15,995 nucleotides of DNA from NCBI GenBank assembly GCA_964627995.1, contig CAZVLN010000046.1, positions 1 to 15,995 on the forward strand. Reading direction: 5' to 3'. This DNA is from JAWLFI01 sp964627995 (GTDB lineage: Bacteria > Bacteroidota > Bacteroidia > Chitinophagales > Saprospiraceae). A program made the translations under genes and the position numbers. Below the pieces are notes generated by a model. It saw nothing but the letters and a program-made list of their open reading frames with translations, did not search any database and was not told where the DNA came from. Within the stretch, counting starts at the first letter, position 1, and each line of letters starts with the position of its first letter. Positions 14,914 to 15,995 of this stretch are shown here, in pieces.

Positions 14914-15348
14914 CTAGACTAGTCGGGCATCTAAGTCGATAGCTACTGACGAAAGTGCTTTGGATACGGGACATCCCTTTTTTGCTGCTGTAGCAATCTC
15001 TATAAATTTATCATTGTCAATCTTGGGTACACTTGCTTTAAGGTCAAGGTGTATCCCCGTAATAGAAAATCCTTCACCATCTTTCTCCAATTGTACAGAA
15101 GCTTTCGTTTCCAAATGGTCAGGAGCGAATCCTGCTTTTCCCAATTCCAGACTGAGCGCCATATTATAACATCCCGCATGGGCAGCACCTATAAGTTCTT
15201 CCGGATTGGTTCCTTTCTCTCCACTCTCATTTTCGAAGCGTAGCTTTGCTGAATAAGGTTGATCATCCAAAACCTTACTTTGTGTCGTCAATGATCCTTT
15301 TCCCTCTTCAAATCCTCCGTTCCATTTCGATATCGCTGATCTTTTCAT
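14914..15348 (-). CDS. osmC: OsmC-family organic peroxide reductase
   Basis: A 144-residue peroxiredoxin-like enzyme of the OsmC/Ohr family that reduces organic hydroperoxides with a reactive cysteine pair. The two cysteines are Cys60 in AAHAGCYNMAL and Cys126 in KKGCPVSKAL, at nearly the same positions as in E. coli OsmC (143 residues). Glu50 in NPEEL is the conserved acidic residue. The N-terminus MKRSAISKWNGGFEEGKG matches the OsmC rather than the Ohr branch. The frame is open for 51 more codons upstream, but that stretch has no family similarity and low-complexity character, so the ATG at 15346-15348 is chosen. It stands alone, convergent with dprA. No consensus promoter was recognised. 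Confidence 0.93.
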   Translation of the reverse strand: MKRSAISKWNGGFEEGKGSLTTQSKVLDDQPYSAKLRFENESGEKGTNPEELIGAAHAGCYNMALSLELGKAGFAPDHLETKASVQLEKDGEGFSITGIHLDLKASVPKIDNDKFIEIATAAKKGCPVSKALSSVAIDLDARLV

Positions 15349-15750
15349 ACTGTTGTTTATATAAGTTACATGAGGAGCGGGGTGATTGTTGATAGTTTTT
15401 CCCACTCTTTTATTATTGATAAAGGAAGATCGGTCGCATTGAAATGCCCGAGACGGTGTGTAAAAAGTAAGATTTGCTGGTGAATTCGTATGTGCAGGCA
15501 ATCTGGTTAAATCAGGAAAGTGAATTACTTAGCTGGGGTAAGAAATAGTATTTATGATTTCAACTTAGCGACGCGTAATATATCCAACAAAATCAAACTA
15601 GAACCCACCGTAGGAATAAAACTCAGAAAGTCTAAAATAGATATGATTTGCTTTTTATCTTAGGAAAAGTGCTCAAAATCATGCAGATCTGCTATGCCAA
15701 AAGTCAAATATTGGGTCTCATTTGCGGTTCAGCTTAGGTTGATTTATTAA
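15349..15750. other. Intergenic region upstream of osmC, no gene supported
   Basis: A/T-rich sequence with no credible ATG-started gene on either strand. It must contain the osmC promoter, which I could not place. A 35-codon minus-strand frame at 15552-15659 encodes a hydrophobic stretch (FIPTVGSSLILLDILR) but has no start codon, so it may be decayed coding sequence or chance. Confidence 0.45.
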
Positions 15751-15888
15751 TTGCAAATTTTTATAGCCAGCCAGCTATCGGATTTGGAGCAATCGGCCTG
15801 TGACCTCATTGATAGCCTGCCCCAAGCGTATCAGGATAGTTCTGCGGTACTGGATTATGGCTTCTACTTGCATGAGTTTGGTTTCTAG
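15751..15888 (+). pseudogene. Possible gene fragment, 45-residue coding-like tail
   Basis: A 45-codon open frame between TAA (15748-15750) and TAG (15886-15888). Its translation ends SLPQAYQDSSAVLDYGFYLH plus EFGF, which has the balanced composition of a folded protein. Its G+C is visibly higher than that of the surrounding non-coding sequence. There is no ATG and the frame is closed just upstream. I read it as the remnant of a longer gene, perhaps the C-terminal part. The family is not recognised. Confidence 0.3.
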
Positions 15889-15995
15889 TCGGATTATAGA
15901 TTGATATAAGATAAAGACTATGAGAATGCTGAGGATCAATTTTTAAGTGATGATGTTGTGTAGTGTTAGGAAAAATTTGATCTATATTCTTATGT

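Noticed and set aside
15349..15501. 51-codon N-terminal extension of OsmC
   Set aside because: OsmC proteins are about 143 residues and begin at MKRSAISKWNGG here. The extension lacks signal-peptide character and family similarity.
15552..15659. Minus-strand hydrophobic 35-codon frame
   Set aside because: It has no start codon, and open frames of this length with hydrophobic codons are common by chance in A/T-rich DNA. Kept only as a note.

Overview
This window looks like the chromosome of a member of the Bacteroidota. The evidence is the protein families, the near absence of Shine-Dalgarno sequences before starts, at least one promoter of the Bacteroidota form (ATTG, 19 nt, TATTTTTG, before rpsT), and an IS200-like transposase next to short REP-like hairpins. 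The order cannot be fixed from the sequence. A marine or environmental Saprospiria- or Cytophagia-type organism is only a guess. Most of the window is housekeeping or metabolic sequence, with a few repeat-rich intergenic islands.

Layout. Positions 1-545 hold the end of a REP-like hairpin array and a minus-strand Y1 (HUH) transposase of RAYT/IS200 type. Positions 744-3354 carry two minus-strand flavin redox genes, a PaaE/FNR-type NAD(P)H-ferredoxin reductase and a type II NADH:quinone dehydrogenase. They are separated by a GC-rich palindromic intergenic element. A zinc-ribbon methyltransferase (3507-4148) converges on an NrtR-like transcription factor (4185-4895). That factor is divergent from a three-gene cluster: pfkA, gap and a BadF-type sugar kinase (5071-7938). 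The divergent spacer holds two related palindromes that look like operators. A strong bidirectional terminator (8034-8069) separates this cluster from minus-strand rpsT, which has a near-consensus promoter. Then follow sucA (8553-11279), a polytopic TMTC-like GT-C/TPR membrane protein (11371-13332) and dprA, which starts on a GTG overlapping the previous stop. Downstream are a second GC-rich structured element, a mostly empty intergenic stretch, minus-strand osmC, and an apparently decayed region with one possible gene fragment.

How the genes fit together. The Nudix-type regulator has lost key residues of the catalytic Nudix motif and keeps an NrtR-like winged helix, so it probably senses a sugar or nucleotide metabolite and controls its own gene and the glycolytic cluster. 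PfkA and Gap are consecutive control points of glycolysis, and the sugar kinase probably feeds an amino sugar or hexose into it. SucA (TCA cycle), NDH-2 and the FNR-type reductase are further central redox functions but are not visibly co-regulated with it.

The most interesting items are the regulator with its paired palindromes, the covarying REP hairpins beside the transposase, the two GC-rich structured intergenic elements, and the prokaryotic TMTC-like protein. No clear defence system, CRISPR array, rRNA, tRNA or complete mobile island was found.
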